NCBI RefSeq assembly: GCF_023631325.1
Contig: NZ_JALQDG010000013.1
Span: forward strand, 58,936-122,935
DNA length: 64,000 nucleotides
Reading direction: 5' to 3'
Source: Caballeronia sp. INDeC2
GTDB taxonomy: Bacteria > Pseudomonadota > Gammaproteobacteria > Burkholderiales > Burkholderiaceae
This document shows positions 61,916 through 64,000 of this stretch, in pieces. The number at the start of each line of letters is the position of its first letter. Within the stretch, counting starts at the first letter, position 1. Both the position numbers and the translations under genes were made by a program. The notes under the pieces are model-generated. The model ran no database searches. It was not told the DNA's origin and worked only from the letters and a program-made list of their open reading frames with translations.

Positions 61916-63589
61916 CTAAGCGCGCCCGTCGCGCAATTCGCGCCGCAGAATCTTGCCGACGTTGCTCTTCGGCAGCTCGTCACGGAACTCGATCATGCGC
62001 GGGCGCTTGTAGCCGGTGAGCCGCTCCTTGCAGTAGGCGATGACGTCGGCTTCCGTCAGGCTCAGATCCTTACGCACGATGAAGAGCTTCACTGCCTCGC
62101 CCGACGCCTGGTCCTGCACGCCGACCGCCGCCACTTCGAACACGCCGGGCAGCATAGCGACGACATCCTCGATTTCGTTCGGATACACGTTGAAGCCCGA
62201 CACGAGAATCATGTCCTTCTTGCGATCGACGATCTTCACGTAGCCGCGCTCATCCAGCACGCCGACGTCGCCCGAACGGAAGAAGCCGTCGTCGGTCATC
62301 ACCTTCGCCGTTTCATCGGGACGGTTCCAGTAACCCGCCATCACCTGCGGGCCGCGGATGCAGATTTCGCCGGGGTGGCCGAGCGGCACTTCGCGGTTGT
62401 CGTCGTCGCGGATGGAGACTTCCGTCGATGGAAGCGGCAAGCCGATCGTGCCTGTGTATTCGGTTGCGGTCACCGGATTGCAGGTCACGCACGGCGACGT
62501 CTCGGACAAGCCGTAGCCCTCGATGATCGGTACGCCGGTCGCCGCAAACCAGCGCTTTGCGACGGCTTCCTGAACGGCCATGCCGCCGCCGTTCGCCGCG
62601 ATGAGCTTGGAGAAATCGAGCTTGCCGAAATCGGGATGATTCAGCAACGCGTTATAGAGCGTGTTCACCGCCGGGAACGTATTGATGGGAACGCCCTTCA
62701 ACTCCTTGATCGTCCCCGCGATGTCGCGCGGATTCGGAATCAGCACGCCCAGGCCGCCGGTCCGGATCGTCAGCATCCCGCACACCGTCAGCGCGAAGAT
62801 GTGATACAGCGGCAGCGCAACCACACAAACGAACTGGTCGATGTCCGGGCGGCGCTTGCGGGCCGGATCGAGCCAGACTTCGGACTGCAGCGTGTTCGCG
62901 ATGATATTGCGATGCGTGAGCGTCGCGCCCTTCGCGACGCCCGTCGTGCCGCCGGTGTATTGCAGGAAGGCGATGTCGCCTGGATTCTGGCTGACGGGTT
63001 GAAGCGTGATGCGGCCGCCTTCGTCGAGCGCATCGTTGAAACGGATGCTGCCGGGAAGGCTCCACTCTGGCACCATCTTCTTCACGCGGCGCACCACGAA
63101 GTTGACCAATAGCCCCTTCAGGCCCATGAGGTCGCCCATCGCCGCGACGACCACATGCTTGATCGCGGTGTTGCTGACCACGGCCTGAAGCGTGCCGGCG
63201 AAGTTCTCAAGAATGACGATCGCTTCCGCGCCGCTGTCCTTGAGCTGATGTTCAAGTTCGCGCGGCGTGTAAAGCGGATTGACGTTGACGACGATGTAGC
63301 CGGCGCGCAGCACCGCCGCAATGGCGACGGGATACTGCAAGACGTTCGGCATCATCAACGCGACGCGTGCGCCCGGCTTCATCCCCCGCTTCTGGAACCA
63401 CGCTGCAAGTTTTCTCGACATTGCGTCGAGCTCGGCATACGTGATTGCCTGACCGAGACACACGAACGCCCGGCGATCGCGATTCGCGCGGAAGCTGTCT
63501 TCGAGCAGCTCGGAGACCGACCGATACGCGGAGGCATCGATGGACGCTGGCACGCCGGCCGGGTAAGACTGTAGCCAGGGTTTCTCCAT
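61916..63589 (-). CDS. fadD: Long-chain fatty acid-CoA ligase
   Basis: Activates long-chain fatty acids to acyl-CoA through an acyl-AMP. 557 residues of the ANL superfamily: the AMP-binding P-loop LQYTGGTTGVAKGATLTHRN near residue 215, GYGLSETSP, GEICIRGPQVMAGYWNRPDET and the C-terminal Lys motif SNVGKILRREL. The N-terminus MEKPWLQSYPAGVPASIDASAYRSVSELLEDSF is typical of FadD. It is a single gene, divergent from nothing nearby, with its terminator at 61858-61896. Confidence 0.95.
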   Translation of the reverse strand: MEKPWLQSYPAGVPASIDASAYRSVSELLEDSFRANRDRRAFVCLGQAITYAELDAMSRKLAAWFQKRGMKPGARVALMMPNVLQYPVAIAAVLRAGYIVVNVNPLYTPRELEHQLKDSGAEAIVILENFAGTLQAVVSNTAIKHVVVAAMGDLMGLKGLLVNFVVRRVKKMVPEWSLPGSIRFNDALDEGGRITLQPVSQNPGDIAFLQYTGGTTGVAKGATLTHRNIIANTLQSEVWLDPARKRRPDIDQFVCVVALPLYHIFALTVCGMLTIRTGGLGVLIPNPRDIAGTIKELKGVPINTFPAVNTLYNALLNHPDFGKLDFSKLIAANGGGMAVQEAVAKRWFAATGVPIIEGYGLSETSPCVTCNPVTATEYTGTIGLPLPSTEVSIRDDDNREVPLGHPGEICIRGPQVMAGYWNRPDETAKVMTDDGFFRSGDVGVLDERGYVKIVDRKKDMILVSGFNVYPNEIEDVVAMLPGVFEVAAVGVQDQASGEAVKLFIVRKDLSLTEADVIAYCKERLTGYKRPRMIEFRDELPKSNVGKILRRELRDGRA

Positions 63590-63708
63590 ACGGCGTCTCC
63601 TTTATATGATTTTAGAATGGTCGTGCGGAAACGAGATCGTAGCTTTTCGGCGGGCCTCCGACAACTAGGTTAGACGCCATACACCAGACTCGTGCGAGCC
63701 TGCTCGTG

Positions 63709-63870
63709 TCATGCGTATCGATCCATCTGTTCCACTTCGACGAGGCAGTCGTAGAACGTCGCCGAAGCTCCGAGATCGGTCAACGCCTGACTCGTCACTT
63801 GATTCGCGTTGCAGCCATCCGGCGACAACTTCTTCCACCAGATCGACAAGCCAACGACGACGCCGTCGCG
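63709..63870 (-). CDS. 3' end of a probable molybdopterin-dependent oxidoreductase gene
   Basis: On the minus strand a frame of 53 codons ends in TGA (63709-63711). It reads ...GLSIWWKKLSPDGCN and ends LTDLGASATFYDCLVEVEQMDRYA. The WWKK..P.G.N, LTDLG..ATFYDC.VEV pattern is, from memory, the C-terminal end of molybdopterin-binding (MoCo_bind) oxidoreductases of the formate dehydrogenase/nitrate reductase type. The gene would continue past 63870, but the sequence there is unreliable. Identification rests on a short tail only. Confidence 0.6.
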   Translation of the reverse strand, partial: RDGVVVGLSIWWKKLSPDGCNANQVTSQALTDLGASATFYDCLVEVEQMDRYA

Positions 63871-64000
63871 GGGGGGGGGGGGGGGGCGGGCGGGGGGGGG
63901 GGGGGGCCCCCCGGGGGTGTTTTTTGGGACGCCCGCGCCCTAGGGGCTAGCTCGGGGTTCGGGGTCGACGGGGGGTTTTTTCAGTTTTATGTTTTTTTTG
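63871..64000. other. Low-quality or artefactual contig end
   Basis: Long G runs broken by single C, then runs of C, G and T (GGGGGG CCCCCC GGGGG T G TTTTTT and a T-rich end). No genomic structure can be read. It breaks the molybdopterin oxidoreductase frame. Confidence 0.85.

Noticed and set aside
63711..63950. 79-residue plus-strand frame with a Gly/Arg tail at the right edge
   Set aside because: Its second half lies in the artefactual G/C runs.

Overview
The window is a GC-rich chromosomal segment of a betaproteobacterium in the Burkholderiaceae, most likely Burkholderia sensu lato (Paraburkholderia, Caballeronia or Burkholderia). The evidence is the gene order (accC-prmA; nrdA/nrdB with an AlaLysLys-rich H1-like histone; the complete dcw cluster followed by a peroxiredoxin gene, lpxC, a DUF721 gene and secA; a short pilB-pilC-pilD-coaE-zapD-yacG string), the protein sequences themselves, and a GTCACTTTCTTTG inverted repeat of a type I recall as dispersed in this group. 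It is core genome: no insertion sequence, prophage, integron, CRISPR array or defence island was found. The last ~130 bases are a sequencing or contig-end artefact.

Layout. 1-5.3 kb (+): end of accC, prmA, a zinc-ribbon/DUF3426 membrane protein, tpx, a PfkB-family kinase and a glycine-zipper lipoprotein. 5.5-14.7 kb: H1-like histone, nrdB, a DUF3820 gene, a divergent MFS exporter, nrdA and ampD. Both nrd genes have the same promoter design: two NrdR-like 16-mers 31 bp apart, the upstream one covering the -10 hexamer, followed by a leader of several hundred nucleotides. 14.7-26.6 kb: PP0621-family protein, CcsA/YpjD-like protein, ffh, a hypoxanthine phosphoribosyltransferase, MarC-family protein, proS, rppH, a CNP1-like lipoprotein, proB-obgE-rpmA-rplU, ispB and tRNA-Pro(CGG). 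26.7-33.3 kb (+): a CorC/HlyC-type transporter-like protein, then pilB-like, pilC, pilD, coaE, zapD and yacG. 33.3-38.8 kb (-): Nudix hydrolase, DUF815 ATPase, argJ and secA. 39-41.3 kb: DUF721/DciA-like gene (+), lpxC and peroxiredoxin (-).

41.6-59.0 kb (-) holds the whole division and cell-wall cluster mraZ-rsmH-ftsL-ftsI-murE-murF-mraY-murD-ftsW-murG-murC-ddl-ftsQ-ftsA-ftsZ, mostly joined by 4-bp ATGA overlaps. It makes the peptidoglycan precursor from UDP-MurNAc to lipid II, plus the divisome proteins that use it. It is headed by a sigma70-like promoter, TTGACC-N17-TAAAGT, whose spacer is an inverted repeat and which is followed by four 5-mers at exact 10-bp spacing, like an MraZ box. 59.4-64 kb: coq7 (-), a porin (+), fadD (-) and the tail of a probable molybdopterin oxidoreductase gene (-).

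I found no convincing new multi-gene system. The most interesting signals are regulatory: the duplicated NrdR architecture with its long structured leaders, the dcw promoter/operator, and several unexplained hairpins.
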